Source: Myxococcales bacterium (lineage in GTDB: Bacteria; Myxococcota_A; Bradymonadia; Bradymonadales; Bradymonadaceae). From it: a stretch of 36,359 nt of DNA. The stretch covers positions 1 to 36,359 of the forward strand of contig SKON01000135.1 of assembly GCA_007120035.1 (NCBI GenBank), read 5' to 3'. A model generated the notes under the pieces. The model had not been told where the DNA came from. It was given only the letters and a program-made list of their open reading frames with translations, and did no database searches. Shown here piece after piece: positions 16,482 through 23,336 of this stretch. The translations under genes and the position numbers were made by a program. The first letter of the stretch is position 1; each line of letters begins with the position of its first letter.

Positions 16482-16612
16482 TTGACCTGGCACACCTCCT
16501 GCATACCCACCTTCCCACACCGTTAGGAGCGGCGACTGTTCCCCCAACACTCCAGAACGCTCCAACCGGAACACCCGGCGCCCTCGACCCAAAAATCGAG
16601 GGCGCCTTTTTT
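16482..16612 (+). ncRNA. Candidate small structured RNA with promoter and intrinsic terminator
   Basis: A TTGACC -35 (16482-16487) precedes a weak -10 (ATACCC region, 16503-16508). Downstream, GTT plus GGAGCG (16522-16531, one A bulge) pairs with CGCTCC plus AAC (16558-16566). Inside it, TGTT (16537-16540) and AACA (16546-16549) enclose a loop of five C. A strong intrinsic terminator closes the unit at 16577-16612. No open frame with a ribosome-binding site fits. The RNA would be about 90-100 bases. A C-rich loop could pair with purine-rich ribosome-binding sites; this is inference. It could instead be a leader or decay product, but no plus-strand gene lies upstream to need the terminator, since rng reads the other way. 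Confidence 0.45.
16577..16612 (+). terminator. Strong intrinsic terminator
   Basis: GGCGCCCTCGA (16577-16587) pairs perfectly over 11 bp with TCGAGGGCGCC (16596-16606), loop of 8 bases, then six T (16607-16612). Confidence 0.85.
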
Positions 16613-16669
16613 CGCCCACCCCCGGGGCCAACCCCCCAATTCCCCCACCATTTCCACCACCTGCCCACC

Positions 16670-16718
16670 AAGAAGGGGGGCTTCTTGCCCCGGGACCCCC
16701 CATTTTTTTGGGGGTCTC
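16670..16718 (+). repeat. Two hairpins in the leader of ubiE
   Basis: AAGAAG (16670-16675) and CTTCTT (16681-16686) enclose five G. Then GACCCCC (16694-16700) and GGGGGTC (16710-16716) enclose a loop holding seven T. Both lie 60-110 bases before the GTG start of ubiE. They may be part of its 5' leader or end a transcript; the T-run is in the loop, not after the stem, so it is not a normal terminator. Confidence 0.6.
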
Positions 16719-16776
16719 TCCTTGCCCCCCCTCGTCGATGTGGCTACCTCTCTCTCGACTCTCGCGGAGGTATGCT

Positions 16777-17490
16777 GTGGACGGTGCAAAAAAAGAACTC
16801 GAAGGCGGCGACGGTGTCTTCTTTGACGGAATCGCCCATCGTTACGACGGGCTCAACCGCATCATCTCCCTCGGGATGGACAGCCGGTGGCGACGCAAAG
16901 CCGTCGACGCACTGGACCTCTCCCCCAACGCCGAGATCCTCGACGTGGCCACCGGCACCGGCGACCTCGCCATAGCGATCGCCCGACGGGACCCCACGGT
17001 CTCCGTGGTCGGCATCGACCCCAGCGTCGGCATGCTCGACGTGGGCCGCGACAAGATCGCCGCCGCCGACCTCACGGATCGGATCGAAATGATCGAGGGC
17101 GACGGACAGGACATGCCCTTCGACGACGATCGCTTCGACGGCGCCGTCGTCTCCTTCGGGATCCGAAACTTCCCCGACCGCCTTCAGGGCCTGCACGAGA
17201 TGACCCGGGTCGTCAAACCCGGCGGAACCGTCGTGATCCTCGAGCTCCGAGAACCCGACGACGGCCTGATCGGCACCATGAGCCGGTGGTACGTCCACGG
17301 CGTCGTCCCCCGCATCGGCGGGCTCCTCTCGGGCCGCAAAGAGTACGAGTACCTTCAGGAGTCCATCGCCGCCTTCCCACCCCCGGAGAAGTTCCGGGCC
17401 TTGATGACCGAGGTCGGACTCCAGGACGTCGAGTCGCGCCCCTTGACCATGGGGGCCGTGGAGATCTTCGTCGGCCGCAAACCCTCCTGA
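16777..17490 (+). CDS. ubiE: Demethylmenaquinone/ubiquinone C-methyltransferase (UbiE/MenG family)
   Basis: 237 residues from the GTG at 16777, chosen because GGAGG (16766-16770) lies 6 bases upstream and family members begin near this point; the frame is open further upstream to 16708 but that part is poor. The SAM-binding motif is Glu-Ile-Leu-Asp-Val-Ala-Thr-Gly-Thr-Gly-Asp. Family marks are Phe-Asp-Gly-Ile-Ala-His-Arg-Tyr-Asp-Gly-Leu-Asn-Arg near the start, Gly-Ile-Arg-Asn-Phe-Pro-Asp, and Tyr-Glu-Tyr-Leu-Gln-Glu-Ser-Ile. The enzyme methylates the quinone ring in the last carbon-methylation step of menaquinone or ubiquinone synthesis. Which quinone this organism makes cannot be told here; Myxococcota usually use menaquinone, for which MenG would be the better name. 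Confidence 0.92.
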   Translation: MDGAKKELEGGDGVFFDGIAHRYDGLNRIISLGMDSRWRRKAVDALDLSPNAEILDVATGTGDLAIAIARRDPTVSVVGIDPSVGMLDVGRDKIAAADLTDRIEMIEGDGQDMPFDDDRFDGAVVSFGIRNFPDRLQGLHEMTRVVKPGGTVVILELREPDDGLIGTMSRWYVHGVVPRIGGLLSGRKEYEYLQESIAAFPPPEKFRALMTEVGLQDVESRPLTMGAVEIFVGRKPS

Positions 17491-17535
17491 GCGCCCCACT
17501 TCATCGTCGCCCTTCTGATCCGACGGTCCGGTTGC

Positions 17536-17541
17536 TATATT
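17536..17541 (+). promoter_or_regulatory. -10 element upstream of the zinc-ribbon gene
   Basis: TATATT, five of six matches to the consensus, with a weak TTCTGA -35 17 bases upstream (17513-17518). Transcription would start near 17548, about 20 bases before the ATG at 17568. Confidence 0.45.
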
Positions 17542-17567
17542 AGTAGAAGACGCAACCCGGCGAGCCG

Positions 17568-18461
17568 ATGACTCTTCTCCCGAACAACCTGAGCTTCACC
17601 CTCTTCGGGACCGCCGGCGCCCTCCCCTTGGAGCTCGGCGTCGCCATCGCCGTTCCCCTCCTGCTCTCCCTCTCGGCCTGGTGGGCCTGGGCGGCCCGAA
17701 AGAAGCGAGCCGCCTCTCTGATCGACGACCCCCACCAACCTCCGGTCCCCATGGACCCTCCCTTCATCGACAGACCGGAGCGAGGACACCACAGCACCAT
17801 GGACAGCGGCCTTCGCCACATCGAGGCCGGCCCCACCAAGATGCCGGAGCAGATGGTCTTCTCCGGGTTCGGCGACCTCCCCGGAAAGCGCTGCCCCCAA
17901 TGCGACCGAAACTTCCCCGGCGTCTTCGAGATCTGCCCCTTCGACATGACTCGCCTCGACACCCTCCAGACCGGCCCCCGACGCCGCCGGGGCCGCTCCA
18001 TTCCTCGTCGATTCTGCCCCGAGTGCGATCGCCGGTTCGCCCCCACCGCTCGCTTCTGCTACCACGACGGCACCCCCCTCGCCACGGACACCCTCGAGGC
18101 CGCCTCCGACGCTCCCGCCCTCTCGGTCTGCCGCGAGTGCGGACAAGAATCCTTCGACCAGCCCCGATGCTCCTGCGACGGCTCCTCCTACGAGACCATC
18201 GACCCCGGAGAGCGGGGCTTCGTCGCCCCCACCATCCCCTTCCACCGATGCCGGCAATGCGGCCACCTCGGGACCCCGGACCAGACCATCTGCCCCATCG
18301 ACGGCTCCATGATGCTCCCCGAGATCAGCGCCCGCCTCACCGAACTCCCCCCCACCGCCTACGGACCCCGCCGCAAGATCTGCAAGAAATGTGGCTCCCT
18401 CTTCGGCCCTCACACCACCCACTGCGCCTACGACGGCGACGAGCTCCAACCCCTGAACTAA
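17568..18461 (+). CDS. Membrane-anchored protein with five tandem zinc-ribbon modules
   Basis: 297 residues. A single hydrophobic segment (about 18-44) ends in Arg-Lys-Lys-Arg, so the rest is probably cytoplasmic. After a linker of about 60 residues there are five modules of the form Cys-x2-Cys-x9/10-Cys-x1/2-Asp, four of them followed by Gly: Cys-Pro-Gln-Cys, Cys-Pro-Glu-Cys, Cys-Arg-Glu-Cys, Cys-Arg-Gln-Cys and Cys-Lys-Lys-Cys are the knuckles. The fourth zinc position is Asp in every module. Single modules of this type are common in Myxococcota, often attached to Ser/Thr kinases or membrane proteins. Role unknown; adaptor or metal-binding scaffold is a guess. The ribosome-binding site is weak. 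Confidence 0.82.
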   Translation: MTLLPNNLSFTLFGTAGALPLELGVAIAVPLLLSLSAWWAWAARKKRAASLIDDPHQPPVPMDPPFIDRPERGHHSTMDSGLRHIEAGPTKMPEQMVFSGFGDLPGKRCPQCDRNFPGVFEICPFDMTRLDTLQTGPRRRRGRSIPRRFCPECDRRFAPTARFCYHDGTPLATDTLEAASDAPALSVCRECGQESFDQPRCSCDGSSYETIDPGERGFVAPTIPFHRCRQCGHLGTPDQTICPIDGSMMLPEISARLTELPPTAYGPRRKICKKCGSLFGPHTTHCAYDGDELQPLN

Positions 18462-18467
18462 AGCCCC

Positions 18468-18827
18468 TCAGGCAGGAACCTCCACCCGATTCACCCGATA
18501 CCCCATCACCGCGGCGACGATCATCAGAAGCCCCGGTAGGATCCAGAAGAGGGTCACCGCGAAGAACCCGCCAACCCCGCCGACCGCCAGGAGCACCACC
18601 GCCAGGTTGGGCCGACTGGTCATCACCACCCCACCCACCACACCGATCAACCCGCAGGCCACGGCAAAGAACCCCATCCCCACTACCTGGGCTCCTCCGA
18701 CGGGCTCGATGAGCATCCCGAACCCACCGAAGAACATCGCCAGAAATCCCGTGACGATACCGAACACCCCGCCGATGAACCCCAGGGTCACCGCCGTGCT
18801 CGTCGTGATCTTCTCTTCCGTTGCCAT
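18468..18827 (-). CDS. Small four-helix membrane protein, unknown function
   Basis: 119 residues from the ATG at 18827, chosen because GGAGG lies 5 bases upstream; the frame extends further but without a site. Hydrophobic segments lie near residues 12-36, 44-63, 68-85 and 88-108, rich in Gly, Ala and Val. It resembles small DUF4064-like membrane proteins, but I cannot assign it. A promoter candidate is at 18863-18890. It converges with the zinc-ribbon gene, stops only 6 bases apart. Confidence 0.75.
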   Translation of the reverse strand: MATEEKITTSTAVTLGFIGGVFGIVTGFLAMFFGGFGMLIEPVGGAQVVGMGFFAVACGLIGVVGGVVMTSRPNLAVVLLAVGGVGGFFAVTLFWILPGLLMIVAAVMGYRVNRVEVPA

Positions 18828-18862
18828 ACCTGCCTCCGCCTGGCGTGTCCAAAGTTTTCCCG

Positions 18863-18890
18863 AATATAAACAGGCATATAGAACCACCAA
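18863..18890 (-). promoter_or_regulatory. Promoter candidate for the small membrane protein
   Basis: Minus-strand TTGGTG (18890-18885), 16 bases, then TATATT (18868-18863). It stands in an AT-richer patch and lies about 36 bases before the ATG at 18827. Confidence 0.5.
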
Positions 18891-18983
18891 GCCGCTTTCC
18901 CTTCCCCCACCCAAAGCCTCGCCGAATCACTCCCTCCTTCGCATCCTCCTCACCACGATGTAACACGAAGGGGCCACGGACGT

Positions 18984-19062
18984 CGCTGTTTCGGCTGGGG
19001 TTCCCGGCGACATGCCCCAATGTGACCAGATCGCCCCCCCGCGAACCCCGAAGGAAACAGCG
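18984..19062. repeat. Long imperfect inverted repeat
   Basis: Two 20-base arms, 18984-19003 and 19043-19062, share CGCTGTTTC at the outer ends and GGGGTTC at the inner ends as reverse complements, with three or four mismatched bases between. The spacer is 39 bases. It lies directly beside the palindromic repeat at 19063-19116 in a 350-base gap (18828-19177) without a gene. Confidence 0.7.
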
Positions 19063-19116
19063 AAGCCCGAGACCCCCTCCCCGTCTGCGGGGAGGTGCCC
19101 GAAGGGCGGAGGGGTC
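19063..19116 (+). repeat. REP-like palindromic element, copy A
   Basis: CCTCCCCG (19076-19083) and CGGGGAGG (19088-19095) form one stem, GCCC (19097-19100) and GGGC (19104-19107) a second, and GACCCC (19071-19076) with GGGGTC (19111-19116) close both as a three-way junction. The same two-stem order with GGGGAGGTGCCC and GAGGG recurs at 28339-28383. Confidence 0.75.
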
Positions 19117-19177
19117 GTGTGCGCCGCCCGGACGCTCAGCCCACCGTGAACCCCGGGGAGAGCACCCAGGAGATCTG

Positions 19178-20545
19178 ATGACCGACGACATCTTACCCCA
19201 CGTGACCATCGACGGACTCGACGGCCAGCTCCGGGGCATCCACGCTCATCCCCACGAGGGAGACATCCTCGTCCCCGGCGCCGCCCCCGGCGACCAGGTC
19301 ACCTTGAGGATCACCGCCCGCAGCCAACACCACCGCCGGGCTTTCGCCGACGTCACCGAGGTCCACCGACGAGGACCAGGCTTTCGGGAACCGCCCTGCC
19401 GCCACGCCGCCCCCCTCCGCGGTCGCTGCGGCGGCTGCCCCGGCCTCCACCTCCTCGCCACCACTCGCCAGGCGGCCCTCGCGCACTCCGTCTCGTCGGC
19501 CCTACAAGACCTCGGCCTGTCCCCGACCTTCCACGCCGCCCCCGCCGAGCTCGGCTACCGAAACCGCTCCAACTTCGTCGCCGCTCGCCAGGGCGGACGA
19601 ATCCTCCTGGGCTCCTTCGCCCCGGGCACCCGTGAGGTCGCAGCCATGACCGGGTGCCTCGTCGTCGATCCCGCCATCGCCACGACCCATCAGGCCATCG
19701 AAGCCCTCCTCAACGACCTCGACATCCCCATCGGCCTCGACGAACTCGGCCTGCGATGGGTCAGCCTTCGAGCCGCCTCCGGCCACGTCGTCATCGACCT
19801 CATCACCGCCGTCGACGCGCCAGCCTGGCTCTCACCACTGGCCGGCCAGCTCTTCGCCCTCGACGCAGTCCAAGGGGTCTCCCACAGCCACAACCCCCGA
19901 CCCGGCAACGCCATCCGCGTCGCCCCCTCCACTCCGCTCCTGGGCGACACCACCCTCACCGAGAACTACGGTCGGACTCTCCTGGAGATCCCCGCCGGAG
20001 CCTTCGCCCAGCTCAACGTCGCCGCCGCCTCCCAGATCTACGAAGACGCCGCTCGCCATGCTGCCGACGCCCGAATCCTCTGGGATCTCTACTGCGGCAT
20101 CGGCGGCCTCGGCCTCAACGCCGCCCTCACCTCTTCCGGCTCTCCCCGAGGCGCCCTCCTCTGGGGCGTCGAGTCCATCGACGCCGCCCTCGACGCCGCC
20201 CGTAGAAACGCCGCCCGAGCCGGCGTCGACGCCCACTTCACCGCCGCCGACCTCACCTGCGCTGACACCCTCTCCTCCCTTCGACCTCCACCGGACCGCG
20301 CCACCCCCGACGCCATCCTCGTCAACCCCCCTCGCAAGGGCCTCAGCCCCGCGATTCGCCACTGGCTTACCGACCTCCCCGGGGACTTCCCCCTGATCTA
20401 TATGAGCTGCAACCCCAGCACCTTTGCCCGGGACGCCCAGCTCCTCCTCCAGTCCGACCGATGGCACCTCCGAGACGTCACAGCCTACGAGATGCTCCCC
20501 CAGACCCACCACGTCGAACTCCTGGGCCTCTTCGCCCCCACCTGA
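19178..20545 (+). CDS. TrmA/RlmD-type RNA (uracil-C5)-methyltransferase
   Basis: 455 residues from the ATG at 19178 (AGGAGA 6 bases upstream); the frame is open upstream through non-coding repeat. A TRAM-like beta domain covers about 5-65. An iron-sulfur cluster is indicated by Cys-x9-Cys-Gly-Gly-Cys (about 72-86) and a later Thr-Gly-Cys-Leu. SAM-binding motif: Leu-Trp-Asp-Leu-Tyr-Cys-Gly-Ile-Gly-Gly. Then Val-Asn-Pro-Pro-Arg-Lys-Gly and the catalytic Tyr-Met-Ser-Cys-Asn-Pro. The C-terminal His-His-Val-Glu carries the general-base Glu. Such enzymes make 5-methyluridine in 23S rRNA (RlmC/RlmD) or tRNA (TrmA); the cluster favours RlmC/RlmD. All key residues are present. Confidence 0.92.
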   Translation: MTDDILPHVTIDGLDGQLRGIHAHPHEGDILVPGAAPGDQVTLRITARSQHHRRAFADVTEVHRRGPGFREPPCRHAAPLRGRCGGCPGLHLLATTRQAALAHSVSSALQDLGLSPTFHAAPAELGYRNRSNFVAARQGGRILLGSFAPGTREVAAMTGCLVVDPAIATTHQAIEALLNDLDIPIGLDELGLRWVSLRAASGHVVIDLITAVDAPAWLSPLAGQLFALDAVQGVSHSHNPRPGNAIRVAPSTPLLGDTTLTENYGRTLLEIPAGAFAQLNVAAASQIYEDAARHAADARILWDLYCGIGGLGLNAALTSSGSPRGALLWGVESIDAALDAARRNAARAGVDAHFTAADLTCADTLSSLRPPPDRATPDAILVNPPRKGLSPAIRHWLTDLPGDFPLIYMSCNPSTFARDAQLLLQSDRWHLRDVTAYEMLPQTHHVELLGLFAPT

Positions 20546-20631
20546 CATTCGCCCCCACCCGAATTGCGCCACCGCCTCGACTATGCCAACCTCACTCCCA
20601 CTCGCCATCACTCCACACCGAAGAGGTCCCC

Positions 20632-21489
20632 ATGTCTCCCAAATCCCTGGCCCGCGCGCTGCCCCTCACCACCGCCCTCCTCCTCGTCCTCACCGCCTGC
20701 CAACCCTCGGCCACCCCGGACGCACCCGTCGCGACCACCCCTGATCCCACGGTCACCCCCGACGACGACGAAGACCCCGGCCTCCCCCCCGAGGTCGACC
20801 ACGACCTCCTCGACGACCGCGCCCGCCAGGCCTGGATCGACATCGCCAACGTCCCTCACCGCTGCGGCGCCTTCGACTACTTACCCAACGGCGGTATGTA
20901 CACCATGTACTGCCGCCTCAAAAACTTCGGCTCCTTCGCCGAGCTCGAAGACGCCCTGGGCATCTCCATCTTCGTCAGCGGTCCCCACACCGGTGGCCAA
21001 CTCGACGTCCACAACCCCAACGCCTTCGGCCACTACAACCCCGACTTCGTCCTCGGCCTGACCTCCTGGGCCCTCCCAGGCCTCAAGGACTCCGCGTTTC
21101 AACAGCGCACCCAGTCCATCTACGACCACTACTTCCGCCCCCTGGCCCGCACCTACTGGGCCACCTACCGAAAACTCTCCACCCACGACGACTTCTGGGA
21201 CCAGGAGCAGGTCGCCTTCTCCCAGGCCGTCGCCACCGGCAACACCCTTCACTACCACGAGCAATTCTTCTACTTCATGAACCCCCGATTCCTCGACAAC
21301 CCCCGCGGCGGCTTCGAGTACTTCGTCGATCGGGGCTTCGACGGCGGCGTCTTCGACGGCAACGTCGTCAAGACCGCCGTCGGCTTCTGGATCCGTCGCG
21401 GCATCGACGAGACCGCCCACCTCTTCGGCGACGCCCTCCAGGTCCTCATGGAGACCTACGACCACCAATTCGTGGAGCAAACCCTCTGA
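20632..21489 (+). CDS. Lipoprotein of unknown function
   Basis: 285 residues from the ATG at 20632 (AGAGGT upstream). The signal peptide ends Leu-Thr-Ala-Cys (Cys23), followed by a Thr/Pro/Asp-rich linker to about residue 55. The mature domain is rich in Phe, Tyr, His and Trp, with Tyr-His-Glu-Gln-Phe-Phe-Tyr-Phe-Met-Asn-Pro and a Phe-Asp-Gly-Gly-Val-Phe-Asp-Gly stretch near 235. I do not recognise a family. The gene follows the RNA methyltransferase on the same strand, 86 bases away. Confidence 0.8.
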   Translation: MSPKSLARALPLTTALLLVLTACQPSATPDAPVATTPDPTVTPDDDEDPGLPPEVDHDLLDDRARQAWIDIANVPHRCGAFDYLPNGGMYTMYCRLKNFGSFAELEDALGISIFVSGPHTGGQLDVHNPNAFGHYNPDFVLGLTSWALPGLKDSAFQQRTQSIYDHYFRPLARTYWATYRKLSTHDDFWDQEQVAFSQAVATGNTLHYHEQFFYFMNPRFLDNPRGGFEYFVDRGFDGGVFDGNVVKTAVGFWIRRGIDETAHLFGDALQVLMETYDHQFVEQTL

Positions 21490-21507
21490 TCCCTCTCCCG
21501 TTTCCAG

Positions 21508-21536
21508 TTGACGCCCCTCTTTCTCCGGGAGTAACG
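21508..21536 (+). promoter_or_regulatory. Promoter candidate for the UbiB-type gene
   Basis: TTGACG (21508-21513), five of six matches, then 17 bases to a poor -10 (GTAACG). It lies 41 bases before the ATG at 21577. Confidence 0.35.
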
Positions 21537-21576
21537 ACAACTACCAGAACTGACGCTCTCCGAGCCGGACATCACC

Positions 21577-23319
21577 ATGGCCTCCCCCGTCAAGATCGCC
21601 TTTCAGGACATCCGCCGCCTCCGCACCATCACCAGCGTCCTGACTCGCCACGGCTTCTCCGCCGTCGCCCGCCGCGCCGGCCTCGGCAAGTACACCCCAG
21701 AGATCGAAGACTCCTTCAGCGACGACGACGATGACACAGGCTCCCTGATCGGCGACGATCGCTCCGAGGCCGCCGTCCGCTTCCGCCGGGTCCTGGAAGA
21801 CCTGGGCCCCACCTTCGTCAAGCTCGGCCAGATCCTCTCCACTCGACCCGACCTCGTCCCCCGGGAGTTCATGGAGGAGCTCAAACAGCTCCAGGACCGC
21901 GTCCAACCCATGGCCCTCGACGACGTCAAGGCCCAGATCCACGAGAGCCTCGGCAAACCCGTCGAAGAATGCTTCGAACACTTCGACGAAAAACCCCTGG
22001 CCGCCGCCAGCATCGGACAGGTCCACCGAGCCCGCACCACCGACGGCCGCGAGTGCGTCGTCAAGGTCCAACGGGCCGGCATCAAAGAGCAGATCCAGAG
22101 CGACCTCGACATCCTCCAGACCCTGGCCGCCCTCTTAGAAGCCACCATCGAAGAGGTCGAGCTCTACTCCCCCAAAGACATCGTCCGCGAGTTCGAGGGC
22201 GCCATCCTCTCCGAGCTCGACTTCCGCAAAGAGGCCCGCAACGTCCAGGAGTTCGGCCGCAACTTCGAAGACGTCGCCGAGGTCTCGGTCCCCGAGATCT
22301 TCGACGACCTCACCACCTCCGAGATCCTCACCATGGAGTTCATCGACGCCGGCAAACTCGCCAGCGTCGACCCCGACAGCGAGCTCGCCGACGTCGTCCT
22401 CAAGAACCTCCTCGACGCCATGGTCAAGATGGTCCTCTACGACGGCTTCTTCCACGGCGACCCCCACCCCGGCAACATCCTCATCCGCGAAGACGGCTCC
22501 CTGGTCTTCATCGACTTCGGCCTCGTCGGACGCCTCTCCGCCGCCCAACAAGACGACCTCATCTCCCTGATCCTCAACATCCTCGCCGGCGACGTCGACG
22601 CCATCGCCCGGGTCCTCTTGCGCATGGGCCGCCCCGTCGGACGCGTCAACCTCCGGGAGTTCCGCGCCGACGTCGAACGCATCCGCAACGAATACATCGA
22701 CGCTACCGTCGAAGAGGTCGACGTCAGCCAGTTCATCACCGAGGTCATGGACGCCGCCCAGTACCACAAGATCCGCCTCAACCCCAACTACGCCATCCTC
22801 ACCAAGACCGCCGCCACCATCGAAGGGATCATGCGCACCCTGAGCCCCGACATGGACGTCATGGAGATCGGCATGCCCTACGCCCGGGAGCTGGCCCTGC
22901 GCCGGTTCTCGGCCCGCAAGATCGCCCAGAGCGCCATCAGCACCGCCGTCGGCTTCTCCAGCTTCGTCACCAAGGTCCCCCAACAGCTCGACCAGGTCCT
23001 GATGGACGTCGAGAGCGGCAACCTCACCATCACCATCCGCAACGAATCCCTGGACCAGATGGGCGAGAGCCTGAACACCCAGGGCACCCGGATGTTCCTC
23101 GGCGTCATCGCCGCCGGGCTCGCCATCGTCGCCGCCCTCCTCCTGCAGCCCTTCGACACCGAGATCTACGGTATCCCCCTGATGCTCATCCTCGGCATCG
23201 CCGCCGCCATCGGCGCCACCGCCCTCTTCTGGTGGGCCCTCGGATGGCACGTCGCCGCCAGCCGCAAAGGCAAAAAGCTCCGCCTCGAACCCCTCCTCAA
23301 GCTCTTCCGCCGCCGCTGA
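21577..23319 (+). CDS. UbiB/ABC1/AarF-family atypical kinase
   Basis: 580 residues, typical length. Family marks in order: Phe-Val-Lys-Leu-Gly-Gln-Ile-Leu-Ser-Thr-Arg-Pro-Asp (the KxGQ motif), Ala-Ala-Ala-Ser-Ile-Gly-Gln-Val-His (the Ala-rich loop that replaces the kinase Gly loop), Val-Val-Lys-Val-Gln (ATP Lys), His-Gly-Asp-Pro-His-Pro-Gly-Asn (catalytic loop) and Ile-Asp-Phe-Gly-Leu (metal-binding DFG). Two membrane segments close the protein (about 505-560). UbiB proteins are ATPases needed for quinone synthesis or lipid handling at the inner membrane. A UbiE/MenG gene lies 4 kb upstream, but they are not in one operon. An acidic stretch of Asp lies near residue 50. Confidence 0.93.
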   Translation: MASPVKIAFQDIRRLRTITSVLTRHGFSAVARRAGLGKYTPEIEDSFSDDDDDTGSLIGDDRSEAAVRFRRVLEDLGPTFVKLGQILSTRPDLVPREFMEELKQLQDRVQPMALDDVKAQIHESLGKPVEECFEHFDEKPLAAASIGQVHRARTTDGRECVVKVQRAGIKEQIQSDLDILQTLAALLEATIEEVELYSPKDIVREFEGAILSELDFRKEARNVQEFGRNFEDVAEVSVPEIFDDLTTSEILTMEFIDAGKLASVDPDSELADVVLKNLLDAMVKMVLYDGFFHGDPHPGNILIREDGSLVFIDFGLVGRLSAAQQDDLISLILNILAGDVDAIARVLLRMGRPVGRVNLREFRADVERIRNEYIDATVEEVDVSQFITEVMDAAQYHKIRLNPNYAILTKTAATIEGIMRTLSPDMDVMEIGMPYARELALRRFSARKIAQSAISTAVGFSSFVTKVPQQLDQVLMDVESGNLTITIRNESLDQMGESLNTQGTRMFLGVIAAGLAIVAALLLQPFDTEIYGIPLMLILGIAAAIGATALFWWALGWHVAASRKGKKLRLEPLLKLFRRR

Positions 23320-23336
23320 CCCCCCTTGCGAACACC

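Noticed and set aside
16520-16600. tRNA in the rng-ubiE gap
   Set aside because: The stems do not make a cloverleaf and no T-loop sequence (GGTTCGA type) is present on either strand.
16302-16703. Possible genes in the rng-ubiE gap on either strand
   Set aside because: Translations are low-complexity and lack ribosome-binding sites; the region is better explained by RNA structures.
18821-19177. N-terminal extension of the RNA methyltransferase
   Set aside because: It would cross an inverted repeat and a palindromic repeat; the start at 19178 has AGGAGA and matches the TRAM domain.
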